64,000 bases of DNA from Betaproteobacteria bacterium (GCA_009921265.1 RFYV01000008.1:1-64000); one strand, 5' to 3'. Positions 9,682-19,220 are shown, counted from the first letter of the stretch. Translations and numbers: made by a program. The notes: generated by a model not told the origin, from the sequence alone.

Positions 9682-11223
9682 ATGAACCACAATCTTTTCG
9701 TGGCTTTGAGAGCCGCATTCCCCCATGACTTGAAATCAGTCGCCGTCGTAACCGACAACGACCTCAAATACATTTGGCAAGATTTAGAACGCGCTACGGC
9801 CATGTTGGCTAATTTGATTGAGCATCTTCAGTTACCAGCGCGTTCGCGCATTGCTGTTCAAGTGGATAAATCGGTTGAAGCCATGATGTTGTATTTGGCC
9901 GTGTTGCGAGCAGGCCATGTTTTTTTACCCCTCAATACCGCCTATCAAAGCGCAGAAATCCAATACTTCATTGATAACGCGCAACCTGCTGTTGTGGTGT
10001 GTTCAGGAAAAAATTTCAGTTGGGTAAGTAAGATTGCTTTTCAATTGGGCACGCAACACGTGTTCACGCTCAACGATGATCGAACAGGCACGCTACTAGA
10101 GCGCGCAGCGCATCACAGCGATCAGCACAAACCCGCAATGTGCGCTGCTGACGATTTGGCTGCGATTTTGTACACCAGCGGTACCACGGGCAGAAGCAAA
10201 GGCGCGATGCTCACGCATGATAATTTATTGAGCAATGCAAAAACGCTCAAAGATTATTGGGGTTGGGTACCTGGTGACGTGTTGATTCATGTGTTGCCTA
10301 TTTTTCATGTGCATGGTTTGTTTGTGGCTTTGCATGGCGCATTGCTCAATGGCTCCAAAATGTTGTGGCACAGCAAATTTGATCCGCAACGCGCTATTGC
10401 AGACATGAAACGCGCCACTGTATTTATGGGTGTACCTACTTTGTATGTGCGCATGCTGACTGAAAAAACGTTAACGCGCGAACAACTCAGCCACATGCGT
10501 TTGTTTGTTGCAGGATCTGCACCTTTGTTAATTGAAACATTCAAAGAGTGGCAAGACAAAACTGGTCATACCATCTTGGAGCGCTACGGTATGAGTGAGA
10601 CGGTGATGCTCACATCCAATCCTTATCGTGCCGATGCAAGATACAACAATCAAGAAGAGCGTCGTGGATCAACTGTAGGTTTTCCTTTGCCAGGGGTGAG
10701 TCTGCGTGTGCAAGACGACTCAGGCAATCGTTTGGGCGTGGATGAGGTGGGCGGCATTCAAGTCAAGGGCCCTAATATTTTTAAAGGCTATTGGCGTATG
10801 TCCGAAAAAACGGCCGAAGAATTTACCACCGACGGTTATTTTAAAACAGGCGATGTGGGTGCTACCGATGCGCGCGGTTATGTGCGCATTGTGGGTCGCA
10901 GCAAAGACCTCATCATCAGCGGTGGTTACAACGTTTACCCTGCGGAAATTGAAGGCTGTATCAATGAGATGTCAGGTGTTGCAGAAAGCGCATTGATTGG
11001 CGTTGCGCATCCTGATTTTGGTGAAGTGGGTGTGGCGGTGATAATTGCAAAGCCTAAGGCACAGGTTTCTGCCGACGCAGTCATTGCAGACCTTAAATCT
11101 AAATTGGCCAATTTTAAAATTCCCAAAAAATGTTTTGTGGTTGATGAGTTGCCCCGCAACACCATGGGCAAAGTGCAAAAGAATTTATTGCGCGATCAAT
11201 ACAAAGATTTGTTTAAAGTTTGA
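9682..11223 (+). CDS. matB: malonyl-CoA synthetase-like acyl-CoA ligase
   Basis: An AMP-forming acyl-CoA synthetase of 513 residues. It has the P-loop YTSGTTGRSKG near residue 162, ERYGMSET near 302, the hinge/core GRSKDLIISGGYNVYPAEIE near 403-422, and the catalytic lysine in PRNTMGKVQKN near 495. Length and motifs fit malonate–CoA ligases (MatB) better than long-chain or acetyl enzymes, but specificity is inferred. It follows the TctC-type gene by 52 bases, suggesting uptake and activation of one substrate. Its 3' end is overlapped from the opposite strand by the decayed reading frame of the PIN-toxin gene. Confidence 0.8.
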   Translation: MNHNLFVALRAAFPHDLKSVAVVTDNDLKYIWQDLERATAMLANLIEHLQLPARSRIAVQVDKSVEAMMLYLAVLRAGHVFLPLNTAYQSAEIQYFIDNAQPAVVVCSGKNFSWVSKIAFQLGTQHVFTLNDDRTGTLLERAAHHSDQHKPAMCAADDLAAILYTSGTTGRSKGAMLTHDNLLSNAKTLKDYWGWVPGDVLIHVLPIFHVHGLFVALHGALLNGSKMLWHSKFDPQRAIADMKRATVFMGVPTLYVRMLTEKTLTREQLSHMRLFVAGSAPLLIETFKEWQDKTGHTILERYGMSETVMLTSNPYRADARYNNQEERRGSTVGFPLPGVSLRVQDDSGNRLGVDEVGGIQVKGPNIFKGYWRMSEKTAEEFTTDGYFKTGDVGATDARGYVRIVGRSKDLIISGGYNVYPAEIEGCINEMSGVAESALIGVAHPDFGEVGVAVIIAKPKAQVSADAVIADLKSKLANFKIPKKCFVVDELPRNTMGKVQKNLLRDQYKDLFKV

Positions 11224-11253
11224 TGCTTTGATATCGAAGGTTGCAGTTGACCT

Positions 11254-11589
11254 TCATCCGAGTCGTCTGTTTCTGGCACCAATTAAACAGTCCGCAAAAT
11301 CGGCCTTGGCATCGCGCCAAATAAAAAGTGCTTCTTCTACATCAGACTCATCTTCGAGTTGAACGTCAATTGCGTCTAGTAAGCCTGAAATCGTCTGCAG
11401 CAGTTGTATTTTTGTTAAGCCATATAGACTGCGTAATACCCACTCTGTTTCCAGTAAAACCAATTGGTTGATAAAAACACTTTTGCCGTTTGCGAGTTCA
11501 CGCTTTATTAGTTTGCGAGCTTTGTTAAATTGTTCTTTTCCATCTCGTATTAAAAAGCGAACGAGGACGTTAGTGACAATACCTAGCAT
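11254..11589 (-). pseudogene. decayed VapC-type PIN-domain toxin
   Basis: The frame encodes 111 residues of a PIN RNase toxin but is damaged twice. The conserved N-terminal block, normally IDTNVLVRFL, reads IVTNVLVRFL: codon GTC replaces the GAC of the first metal-binding aspartate. At RRLG the frame stops with TGA, where homologues have Cys. In-frame continuation past that stop reads RSTATFDIKAS, a clear match to the missing TFDxKA ending with the last acidic residue. The start overlaps the antitoxin stop (TAATG), the normal operon layout. Both lesions predict loss of RNase activity. Confidence 0.8.
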
Positions 11590-11807
11590 TAGCGTGACAA
11601 TTGTTTCACTGAAAGAGATTTTCTCCCCATTTTATGACGAGAGCCCGCAAGGTTCAACACACTCTTGGTTTTAAGTCGCATGACAACTGTGTGATCGGGC
11701 ATTAATGTAAAAGTCATGCGGTCTCCTGCGTTTATAGAAAAACTGTCTCGAATGTTTTTTGGAATAGTCGTTTGACCTTTGCTCGTGATGGAGGCTTCGT
11801 TTGACAT
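11589..11807 (-). CDS. AbrB/VapB-type antitoxin
   Basis: A 72-residue protein with a swapped-hairpin AbrB/SpoVT DNA-binding domain (SITSKGQTTIPKNIRDSFSINAGD, residues 6-29) and a basic C-terminal toxin-binding tail. It looks intact and overlaps the toxin start by one base. Antitoxins of this class repress their own operon and neutralise a PIN toxin. With the toxin apparently dead, it may survive only as a repressor or as an anti-addiction factor against related toxins. Confidence 0.85.
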   Translation of the reverse strand: MSNEASITSKGQTTIPKNIRDSFSINAGDRMTFTLMPDHTVVMRLKTKSVLNLAGSRHKMGRKSLSVKQLSR

Positions 11808-11859
11808 GCGATTTCTCTATTTCCTAAGGGATTGGCAAATCGTTGAATGGTGCCAAAGA

Positions 11860-12942
11860 TTATGGCGTTTTTTTGATTTCTCGTGCAAGCGTTTCGCTCA
11901 ACTCAATCACCGCCATCGCGTAATAACTGCTCCAGTTGTAGCGCGTGATCACATAAAAATTGTCGGTACCAATCACATAACTGGGCGTTGCGCCACCATT
12001 GTGTAATTCCACTAATGCCAGAGGCCCCACATGTTGTTGTCCTCTTTCTTCAATCAACGCGCCTTTGGTTTTTAAATCGGCCACAGAAAAACTCGGCAAA
12101 ATATCGGGCACCAACAAATCATCCAAATCTTTTTCTTTGGATTGCAAGTCAACGGCGTAATGAGTAGGCATGCCTGTTTTCCAGCCAAAAGATCGAAAAT
12201 AATGAGCGACTGAACCAATCGCATCAGTGGTGTTTTTAATCAAGTCAATATGACCGTCGCCGTCAAAGTCCACTGCAAATTGCGCCCAACTCGATGGCAT
12301 GAATTGTGGCAAGCCCATAGCGCCTGCATAGCTACCTAAAATTGGTTTTTTGGTGAGCTCTTTGCGCATCTGTATTAAAAAATAACCCAACTCTTTTTGA
12401 AAAAATTCACGCCGCTCTTGCGCGCGTGGATGCGCTTCAGGAAAATGCAAACTCAATGTGGTGAGTGCATCAATTACGCGATACGCGCCCATGTGTTGGC
12501 CATATAAAGTTTCAACACCCAAGATGGCAACAATCAAACTCGCAGGCACACCATAAGTGGCTTGTGCTTTGTCAAGTGTGGATTGATGGGAATTCCAAAA
12601 CGCAACACCTGCGGCAATGCGTTTGGGTTCAATAAACCGTTCGCGGTACGCTGCCCAGTTTTTGGCTTGCGCAACGGCAGGGGGCAGTACCAACTGAGGA
12701 ATCGCTGGCGCAAAACGAGCGTGTGCGATTTGGTATTGAGTCCAAACCAGCGGCAATTGATGTTTATCCGCCAGTTGTTTGGCTAAAGCCATCGCGTCTT
12801 CTCGTTGACCAAATGCCTTGCCCATGATGACGCGATGCGCCTTGGCCTTGGCGCGGTGTTTGTCACTTGCTACTGCGCCCGCCGTCGTGGCGTGTAACAA
12901 GCCCAAGGCGATTAAAAAAAATAAGCGGATCAAATACTGCAT
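11860..12942 (-). CDS. mltB: lytic murein transglycosylase B
   Basis: Cleaves the MurNAc-GlcNAc bond of peptidoglycan, leaving 1,6-anhydro-MurNAc, in the periplasm. The 360 residues begin with a signal peptide (to about residue 24) without an obvious lipobox, so a soluble form is likely. The catalytic glutamate lies in ILGVETLYGQ near residue 143. YAGAMGLPQFMPSSW and the DFDGDGHIDL loop, a Ca2+-site-like motif of MltB/Slt35, are present. It stands alone; mscS diverges from it across 63 bases. Confidence 0.93.
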   Translation of the reverse strand: MQYLIRLFFLIALGLLHATTAGAVASDKHRAKAKAHRVIMGKAFGQREDAMALAKQLADKHQLPLVWTQYQIAHARFAPAIPQLVLPPAVAQAKNWAAYRERFIEPKRIAAGVAFWNSHQSTLDKAQATYGVPASLIVAILGVETLYGQHMGAYRVIDALTTLSLHFPEAHPRAQERREFFQKELGYFLIQMRKELTKKPILGSYAGAMGLPQFMPSSWAQFAVDFDGDGHIDLIKNTTDAIGSVAHYFRSFGWKTGMPTHYAVDLQSKEKDLDDLLVPDILPSFSVADLKTKGALIEERGQQHVGPLALVELHNGGATPSYVIGTDNFYVITRYNWSSYYAMAVIELSETLAREIKKTP

Positions 12943-13005
12943 AGATGCTTAAGTGTAATCAATTGAAAGTTGGATGTCACACGCAAGCCATGGTAAGCTA
13001 AAAGC

Positions 13006-14040
13006 ATGAGTGAATTGGAAGAATTATTAAGCCAATTGTTTGGGCCCTCGCCAGTGGCGAGATGGATTTTATTTACCATTGTTTTTTTACGCATCGGTGC
13101 GAAAATTTTCGTTTGGATCAAACCACGCCATCAAAAAATTCACCATGCTGAAAAAACATTGTCCTGGTTAGTGTGGTTGTTGGTTTTTTTGTGGATTATT
13201 TATTTGGCGCAACCCTTGTTGATCGAACTCGAGCGCATTCAAATTCACTTTGGCAAATTGCGCATTGACATGAGAACCATCATCGAAGCCTTGATTGCGT
13301 CTGGCTTGGTGATGGGCTTGAGTTTGTGGTTGGCTTCTGCCATTGAGACCCGATTGCTCGCTCGTGTGTTTGATGATTTATCCATTCGCCAAGTGGCGGC
13401 CAATGTGCTACGCACGGCTTTATTGGCGATGGGTTTTTTTATTTCGTTGTCGCTGGTGGGTGTTGATCAAACTGCTTTGTCGGTGCTCGGTGGAGCGCTG
13501 GGTGTGGGCTTAGGTTTGGGTTTGCAAAAACTCGCCGCCAACTATGTGAGTGGCTTTGTGATTTTGTTAGAACGATCGGTACGTATTGGTGACCACGTCA
13601 AGGTTGATCACTTCGAAGGTTGTGTCACTGATATCAAAACTCGATTCACAGTAATTCGAGACGCAGGTGGCAAAGAGTCGATTGTGCCCAATGAATTTTT
13701 ACTTACTAATCGAATTGAAAATTTCACATTGCATTCATCCAATGTGGTGATTAATGCCAAATACATGGTGTCGCATCAACAAGATGCGCATCGCGTACAA
13801 GCTTTGTTAATCAATGCCGCTTTATCTGTTGATGATGTTTTAAAAACGCCATTGCCTGCTGCGCATCTAACGCAGGTGGCGCTCGAAGGGCTCGAGTTCC
13901 AATTGTCTTTTTGGACCGATGAGCCCGAGCGCGGTAACACCACTTTGCGCTCTAAGGTTAATTTGGCAGTTTTGGACGCTTTGCGCCTGGCCAAGATCCC
14001 CTTGGCCGTTCACCACCGCGACATCCAAATGGGCAGCTAG
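13006..14040 (+). CDS. mechanosensitive ion channel of the MscS family
   Basis: A 344-residue inner-membrane channel releasing solutes on hypo-osmotic shock. Hydrophobic segments lie near residues 18-38, 52-72, 92-112 and 130-155. The pore-lining helix (GGALGVGLGLGLQKLAANYVSG) is followed by the beta domain (RIGDHVKVDHFEGCVTDIKTRFTVIRDAGG…IVPNEFL). The extra N-terminal helices make it longer than E. coli MscS (286 aa). The start has only a weak ribosome-binding site. Confidence 0.92.
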   Translation: MSELEELLSQLFGPSPVARWILFTIVFLRIGAKIFVWIKPRHQKIHHAEKTLSWLVWLLVFLWIIYLAQPLLIELERIQIHFGKLRIDMRTIIEALIASGLVMGLSLWLASAIETRLLARVFDDLSIRQVAANVLRTALLAMGFFISLSLVGVDQTALSVLGGALGVGLGLGLQKLAANYVSGFVILLERSVRIGDHVKVDHFEGCVTDIKTRFTVIRDAGGKESIVPNEFLLTNRIENFTLHSSNVVINAKYMVSHQQDAHRVQALLINAALSVDDVLKTPLPAAHLTQVALEGLEFQLSFWTDEPERGNTTLRSKVNLAVLDALRLAKIPLAVHHRDIQMGS

Positions 14041-14046
14041 GGTCTC

Positions 14047-14066
14047 AGGGCGCAGGATGTAGCCCT
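14047..14066 (+). terminator. weak hairpin after mscS
   Basis: AGGGC (14047-14051) pairs with GCCCT (14062-14066) around a 10-base loop, 7 bases after the mscS stop. A T-run (ACTTTTT) follows only after about 9 bases, so intrinsic termination would be weak. Confidence 0.3.
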
Positions 14067-14162
14067 TTGAATTACTTTTTCTCTGGTGCTCTCTATTAAG
14101 ATTGTGATTGCAAAAAAGAACGACCATTCGAATATCGACTGTGTTCGTTCTACAATATGACG

Positions 14163-14178
14163 TTTACGTTAACGTCAA
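14163..14178. promoter_or_regulatory. LiuR-like palindromic operator upstream of etfB
   Basis: TTTACGTTAACGTCAA is a near-perfect 16-bp palindrome 25 bases before the etfB start. It resembles the operator of LiuR, the MerR-family regulator of branched-chain amino-acid and acyl-CoA catabolism genes in proteobacteria (consensus recalled, not checked). An etf–acyl-CoA dehydrogenase operon is a logical target. The regulator gene is not in the window. Confidence 0.45.
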
Positions 14179-14203
14179 TCCATTTCCATCAGGAGTTAAT
14201 TCC

Positions 14204-14953
14204 ATGAAGGTCCTTGTGCCTGTCAAACGCGTTGTGGACTACAACGTCAAAGTGCGCGTCAAATCCGATCAAACGGGTGTTGATATTGCCAACGTCAAAA
14301 TGAGCATGAATCCATTTGATGAAATCGCTGTTGAAGAAGCGGTTCGTTTAAAAGAAAAAGGTTTGGTCACCGAAGTGATCGCCGTATCTTGCGGTGTTGC
14401 GCAATGCCAAGAAACTTTGCGCACAGCGATGGCGATTGGCGCAGACCGTGGCATCTTGGTTGAAACCACAGAAGAACTTCAACCCTTGGCTGTTGCCAAA
14501 TTACTCAAAGCATTGATTGACAAAGAACAACCCAGCTTGGTCATTTTGGGCAAGCAAGCCATCGACGATGATTGCAATCAAACGGGTCAAATGCTTGCCG
14601 CATTGGCCGATTGGCCGCAAGCCACATTTGCATCCAAGGTTGAGCTCACAGCAACGAGCGTTAACGTGACACGCGAAGTCGATGGTGGATTAGAAACATT
14701 GGCGCTGACATTGCCCGCTATCATCACCACCGACTTGCGATTGAATGAACCTCGCTACGTGACTTTGCCCAACATCATGAAGGCCAAGAAAAAACAACTC
14801 GACAACTACAAGCCCGAAGACTTGGGTGTGAATGTCGCGCCTCGCATCAAAACACTCAAAGTCACAGAGCCACCCAAGCGCAGTGCAGGTATCAAGGTTG
14901 CCGATGTCGATGCATTGGTCCATCAACTCAAAAATGTTGCAAAGGTGATTTGA
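14204..14953 (+). CDS. etfB: electron transfer flavoprotein, beta subunit
   Basis: With EtfA it forms the cytoplasmic flavoprotein that takes electrons from acyl-CoA dehydrogenases to ETF:quinone oxidoreductase. From ATG 14204 ([20 protein letters not shown]), preceded by AGGAG, the protein is 249 residues, the family length. The longer frame from 14108 has no ribosome-binding site. The AMP-binding region and the DIA-like C-terminal recognition stretch near 185-205 are in place. etfA follows after one base, then the dehydrogenase it probably serves. Confidence 0.96.
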   Translation: MKVLVPVKRVVDYNVKVRVKSDQTGVDIANVKMSMNPFDEIAVEEAVRLKEKGLVTEVIAVSCGVAQCQETLRTAMAIGADRGILVETTEELQPLAVAKLLKALIDKEQPSLVILGKQAIDDDCNQTGQMLAALADWPQATFASKVELTATSVNVTREVDGGLETLALTLPAIITTDLRLNEPRYVTLPNIMKAKKKQLDNYKPEDLGVNVAPRIKTLKVTEPPKRSAGIKVADVDALVHQLKNVAKVI

Positions 14954-14954
14954 A

Positions 14955-15887
14955 ATGACAACATTGGTTATTGCTGAACACGACAACGATTCGATCAAGC
15001 CCTCCACACTTAACACCATTACAGCCGCTTTGGCGTGTGGTGGAGGCCTTCATGTATTGGTTGCAGGCCATCAAGCAGAGGGTGCAGCCAAAGCTGCTGC
15101 ATCCATTGTAGGTGTCTCTAAGGTATTGCATGCAGATTCAATTGCGTTGGAGCATGCATTAGCAGAAAACATCGCATCTCAAGTGGTGGCGATTGCAAAC
15201 AACTACACGCACATTTTGTTTCCATCCACTGCAGGCGGTAAAAACGTGTCACCACGCGTTGCAGCCAAATTGGATGTGGCACAAATTTCTGACATCACAA
15301 AAGTTGAATCGCCAGACACTTTCGAGCGTCCCATCTATGCAGGTAATGCGATCGCAACTGTGCAATCAAGTGACGCGATCAAAGTCATCACTGTTCGTAC
15401 CACAGGTTTTGATGCGGCGGCAATAACCGGTGGTTCTGCGTCGATTGAATCAATTACTGCCACTGCTGACAGCGGTAAAAGTAAATACATGGGTAGTGAG
15501 ATTGCAAAAAATGACAGACCCGAACTCACGGCTGCAAAAATCATCGTCTCTGGTGGTCGCGCATTAGGCAGTGCAGAAAAGTTTTCAGAAGTGATCACGC
15601 CCTTGGCCGACAAACTCGGCGCAGCGATGGGTGCGAGTCGTGCAGCGGTGGATGCAGGTTATGCACCCAACGATTGGCAAGTGGGTCAAACCGGAAAAAT
15701 CGTTGCACCACAGTTGTATGTGGCGTGCGGCATTAGCGGTGCAATTCAACACTTGGCGGGTATGAAAGACAGCAAGGTCATTGTTGCTATTAACAAAGAT
15801 CCTGAAGCGCCTATTTTTAGCGTTGCTGATTTTGGTTTGGAAGCAGACTTGTTTCAAGCCGTTCCAGAATTGGTATCCAAACTTTGA
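14955..15887 (+). CDS. etfA: electron transfer flavoprotein, alpha subunit
   Basis: The FAD-binding partner of EtfB, 310 residues, full length. The N-terminal domain (about 1-190) is followed by the FAD domain with IVSGGRALGSAEKF, TGKIVAPQLYVACGISGAIQH and the C-terminal INKDPEAPIFSVADFGL. The start lies one base after etfB, indicating translational coupling, and the acyl-CoA dehydrogenase begins 15 bases after its stop. Confidence 0.97.
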   Translation: MTTLVIAEHDNDSIKPSTLNTITAALACGGGLHVLVAGHQAEGAAKAAASIVGVSKVLHADSIALEHALAENIASQVVAIANNYTHILFPSTAGGKNVSPRVAAKLDVAQISDITKVESPDTFERPIYAGNAIATVQSSDAIKVITVRTTGFDAAAITGGSASIESITATADSGKSKYMGSEIAKNDRPELTAAKIIVSGGRALGSAEKFSEVITPLADKLGAAMGASRAAVDAGYAPNDWQVGQTGKIVAPQLYVACGISGAIQHLAGMKDSKVIVAINKDPEAPIFSVADFGLEADLFQAVPELVSKL

Positions 15888-15902
15888 TCAAGTAAGGCTG
15901 TT

Positions 15903-17693
15903 ATGAGTTACATCGCGCCCGTTAAAGATATGATATTTAACATGGTGCATCTGGCCAATTTAGAGCAGATAGCACAATTGCCTGCGTTTGCAGATGCGGG
16001 TGTAGATACAGCTCAAGCTGTTTTAGAAGAGTGTGCAAGGTTTAATCAAGACGTGGTGGCACCTCTCAATTGGGCGGGCGACACCAAACCATCTTTTTTT
16101 AAAGATGGACATGTCACCACATCGCAAGGTTTTAAAGCGGCGTATCAACAATATTCAGAAGGTGGATGGCAAGGCTTGCAACACCCCGTTGACTTTGGTG
16201 GACAAGGTTTACCCAAAACAATTGGTGCGGCGTGTGTAGAAATTCTTAACTCTGCCAATCTGAGTTTTGCATTGTGTCCATTGCTCACCGATGGTGCGAT
16301 CGAAGCCTTGATCACTGCAGGTAGTGATGATCTCAAATCCATTTATCTAGAAAATTTGGTGAGTGGCAAATGGACAGGCACGATGAACCTCACTGAGCCA
16401 CAAGCGGGCTCTGATTTGTCGATGGTGCGTTCGCATGCAGAACCTCAAGTCGATGGTACTTACAAAGTATTTGGCACCAAAATTTTTATCACCTATGGTG
16501 AGCACGACATGGCAGAAAACATCGTGCATTTGGTGTTGGCACGTGTCACAGGGGCACCCGATGGTGTCAAAGGCATTAGCTTATTTGTAGTCCCCAAATT
16601 TTTAGTTAAGTCCGATGGATCGGTAGGTGCGCGCAACGATGTGCATTGCGTCAGCATCGAACACAAGATGGGTATCAAAGCCAGCCCCACAGCTGTCTTG
16701 CAATATGGCGATCACGGCGGTGCTGTGGGTTATTTGGTGGGACAAGAAAATCGTGGACTCGAATACATGTTTATCATGATGAATGCCGCGCGTTATGCAG
16801 TCGGTGTGCAAGGTATTGCTGTGGCCGAACGGGCCTATCAAAAAGCCACGCAATATGCGCGTGATCGTGTGCAATCAAGACCCGTTGATGGATCGATTAA
16901 AGATGCGGCGCCCATCATTCATCACCCCGATGTGCGACGCATGCTGATGACTATGCGTGCTTACACCGAAGGTTGTCGTGCCATGGCCAGTGTGGCTGCA
17001 TCGGCCTATGACGCCTCGCATCACCACCCCGACGCAAGCACGCGTCAACAAAATTTGGCCTTCTATGAATTTTTAGTGCCCTTGGTGAAAGGTTTTAGCA
17101 CCGAGATGAGTTTGGAGGTCACATCATTGGGCGTGCAAGTGCACGGTGGTATGGGCTTCATTGAAGAAACAGGTGCCGCGCAGTATTACCGTGATGCAAA
17201 AATATTAACCATCTATGAAGGTACAACTGCGATTCAGGCCAATGATTTGGTGGGGCGTAAAACCTCGCGTGATGGTGGCAACACAGCCAAAGCCATCGCC
17301 GCGCAAATTGCCAATACAGAATCTGAATTAAAAAAACAAAACAGCGCGCATGCGCTTGCTGTTGCAAAAAAATTAGGTGCAGCATGCCAAGCGTTTGAAG
17401 AAGTGGTTGATTTTATTGTTGCTAATACAAGTTCTAACCCCAATGCGGCATTTGCAGGCAGCGTTCCTTATTTGATGTTGGCTGGCAACTTGATGTCGGG
17501 ATGGCAATTGGCGCGCGCATTGTTGGTGGCAGAAGAAGCTGTTGCAAAAGGCGAGGACGTACCTTTTATGCAAGCCAAAATTTGTACAGCTCGTTTTTAT
17601 GCAGATCACATCTTGAGTAAAGTCCCAGGTATGCGAGACGCCATTGTTGACGGCGCTGATAGTGTTACATCCATGGCTCTCGAATCTTTTTAA
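15903..17693 (+). CDS. acyl-CoA dehydrogenase (long form, DmdC/FadE-like)
   Basis: A 596-residue FAD enzyme oxidising acyl-CoA to trans-2-enoyl-CoA and passing electrons to the adjacent EtfBA. It has the ~600-residue architecture with an extra C-terminal domain typical of 3-methylmercaptopropionyl-CoA-dehydrogenase-like enzymes. Visible blocks are MNLTEPQAGSDLSMVRSHA (FAD and substrate binding), VQVHGGMGFIEETGAAQYYRD and the catalytic-base-like ILTIYEGTTAIQANDLVGRK near 430. Chain-length specificity cannot be read from sequence. It is the third gene of the etf operon. Confidence 0.9.
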   Translation: MSYIAPVKDMIFNMVHLANLEQIAQLPAFADAGVDTAQAVLEECARFNQDVVAPLNWAGDTKPSFFKDGHVTTSQGFKAAYQQYSEGGWQGLQHPVDFGGQGLPKTIGAACVEILNSANLSFALCPLLTDGAIEALITAGSDDLKSIYLENLVSGKWTGTMNLTEPQAGSDLSMVRSHAEPQVDGTYKVFGTKIFITYGEHDMAENIVHLVLARVTGAPDGVKGISLFVVPKFLVKSDGSVGARNDVHCVSIEHKMGIKASPTAVLQYGDHGGAVGYLVGQENRGLEYMFIMMNAARYAVGVQGIAVAERAYQKATQYARDRVQSRPVDGSIKDAAPIIHHPDVRRMLMTMRAYTEGCRAMASVAASAYDASHHHPDASTRQQNLAFYEFLVPLVKGFSTEMSLEVTSLGVQVHGGMGFIEETGAAQYYRDAKILTIYEGTTAIQANDLVGRKTSRDGGNTAKAIAAQIANTESELKKQNSAHALAVAKKLGAACQAFEEVVDFIVANTSSNPNAAFAGSVPYLMLAGNLMSGWQLARALLVAEEAVAKGEDVPFMQAKICTARFYADHILSKVPGMRDAIVDGADSVTSMALESF

Positions 17694-17699
17694 TTCATC

Positions 17700-18659
17700 A
17701 TGTCTAAACTTCCAGCTGTTTTACAAAACCTATCTTTTCCCGTTATTGGGTCGCCCCTTTTTATTATTAGCAATCCCAAATTGGTGATTGCGCAATGCAA
17801 AGCAGGTGTGATAGGTTCTATGCCCTCGCTCAATTCGCGTCCTGCGTCTCAGTTGGATGAATGGTTGGCAGAGATCACAGAAACTTTGGCAGCGCACAAC
17901 AAAGCGCATCCCGAGCAAACTGCAGCGCCATTTGCCGTCAATCAAATTGTTCACAAAAGCAATGATCGACTCGAGCACGACATGGCGATGTGCGTGAAGT
18001 ACAAAGTTCCTGTGATCATCACATCATTGGGTGCACGAGAAGAAGTCAATCAAGCCGCGCACAGTTATGGAGGTGTTGTATTGCACGACATCATCAACAA
18101 CAAGTTTGCACACAAAGCGATTGAAAAAGGTGCCGATGGTTTGATTGCGGTGGCCGCAGGAGCGGGTGGGCACGCAGGCGTTAAAAGCCCGTTTGCATTG
18201 ATTCAAGAATTGCGCGAATGGTTTGACGGCCCGATTGCATTAAGCGGATCGATTTCAACGGGCGGTGCTATTTTGGCGGCTCGTGCGATGGGATCTGATT
18301 TTGCATATATCGGTTCTGCTTTTATTGCTACCGATGAAGCGCGTGCACAACCCGAATACAAGCAATGCATTGTTGACTCCACATCAGACGATATTGTTTA
18401 CAGTAATTTATTTACAGGTGTGCATGGTAATTATTTGGCCCAATCGATTCGCAATGCAGGATTAGATCCTGAGCATTTACCCGAGAGTGATCCGAGTGCA
18501 ATGAATTTTGGTGGCGACGCCAAAAAAGCATGGAAAGATATTTGGGGTTGTGGTCAAGGCATTAGCGCCGTTAAATCGGTGATGCCTGCCGCAAAATTGA
18601 TTGCGCGACTCAAGCAAGAATATGAACTTGCTTTGAAGCGCGTGAATACAAAAAATTAA
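17700..18659 (+). CDS. nitronate monooxygenase / NPD-like FMN enzyme
   Basis: A 319-residue TIM-barrel flavoprotein of the 2-nitropropane dioxygenase family, which oxidises propionate 3-nitronate and other nitronates. PVIGSPLFIISNPKLVIAQ near the N-terminus and the FMN phosphate loop VAAGAGGHAG near 150-160 with ALSGSISTGGAILAARAMGSDF (about 180-201) are clear. The position 7 bases after the dehydrogenase, in the etf operon, suggests a detoxifying or reductase side role in acyl-CoA catabolism. Some relatives act as enoyl reductases, so the substrate is open. Confidence 0.87.
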   Translation: MSKLPAVLQNLSFPVIGSPLFIISNPKLVIAQCKAGVIGSMPSLNSRPASQLDEWLAEITETLAAHNKAHPEQTAAPFAVNQIVHKSNDRLEHDMAMCVKYKVPVIITSLGAREEVNQAAHSYGGVVLHDIINNKFAHKAIEKGADGLIAVAAGAGGHAGVKSPFALIQELREWFDGPIALSGSISTGGAILAARAMGSDFAYIGSAFIATDEARAQPEYKQCIVDSTSDDIVYSNLFTGVHGNYLAQSIRNAGLDPEHLPESDPSAMNFGGDAKKAWKDIWGCGQGISAVKSVMPAAKLIARLKQEYELALKRVNTKN

Positions 18660-18668
18660 TCTAAAAAA

Positions 18669-19220
18669 TTAACGATAAATACCAGGTGGCGTACCGTACA
18701 CCGAGCTATTGGCGGGTGGTGTTGGATAGCCAGAATAATTGGATGGCATCACAGGCGTTACATTGACTCTTAAATTAGGTCCAGGGTCTTGTGGCATTTG
18801 TGCAGAATATTGTTTACCCGCGTACTCATAAACCACTTGATAGCCCGCTGTGCGGGGCTCATACACCATTTGATTAGAGCAACTTTGAACGTTGTGAACT
18901 TCGGGAGGAGATGCGCCTTCTACTTTGTCACCCAAAATGGCGCCGCCAAAAATACCCAGAATGGTGGCCGCTGTACGACCGTCACCTTTGCCGATGTTGT
19001 TACCCACTGCGCCACCTGCAATAGCGCCCATGAGGGCGCCTGCGCCTGATTTTTGAGTGCGAGCTTCGACTTGCGTGGTGTTGCACACTTGTTTGTTAAC
19101 CGCGACTTGTTGAATGATGGCTGTAGAGGAGATGACACGCGCCAAATCTTCTGCAAAAGCATTGTGACAAACCAGTAAAAGAGCAGATGTGCCCCAAAAA
19201 GATAAACGAGTATGTTTCAT
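18669..19220 (-). CDS. glycine-zipper 2TM (SlyB/PCP-like) envelope protein
   Basis: 183 residues with a signal peptide ending near residue 23 (HNAFA|EDLA), a glycine-zipper domain GALMGAIAGGAVGNNIGKG…ILGIFGGAILGDKVEG (about 57-100), and a Pro/Tyr/Ser-rich C-terminal third. Glycine-zipper 2TM proteins such as SlyB and PCP insert in the outer membrane and affect envelope stability. There is no lipobox cysteine at the signal-peptide cut, so this is not a typical lipoprotein. It converges with the NPD gene across 9 bases and diverges from folC. Confidence 0.8.
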   Translation of the reverse strand: MKHTRLSFWGTSALLLVCHNAFAEDLARVISSTAIIQQVAVNKQVCNTTQVEARTQKSGAGALMGAIAGGAVGNNIGKGDGRTAATILGIFGGAILGDKVEGASPPEVHNVQSCSNQMVYEPRTAGYQVVYEYAGKQYSAQMPQDPGPNLRVNVTPVMPSNYSGYPTPPANSSVYGTPPGIYR

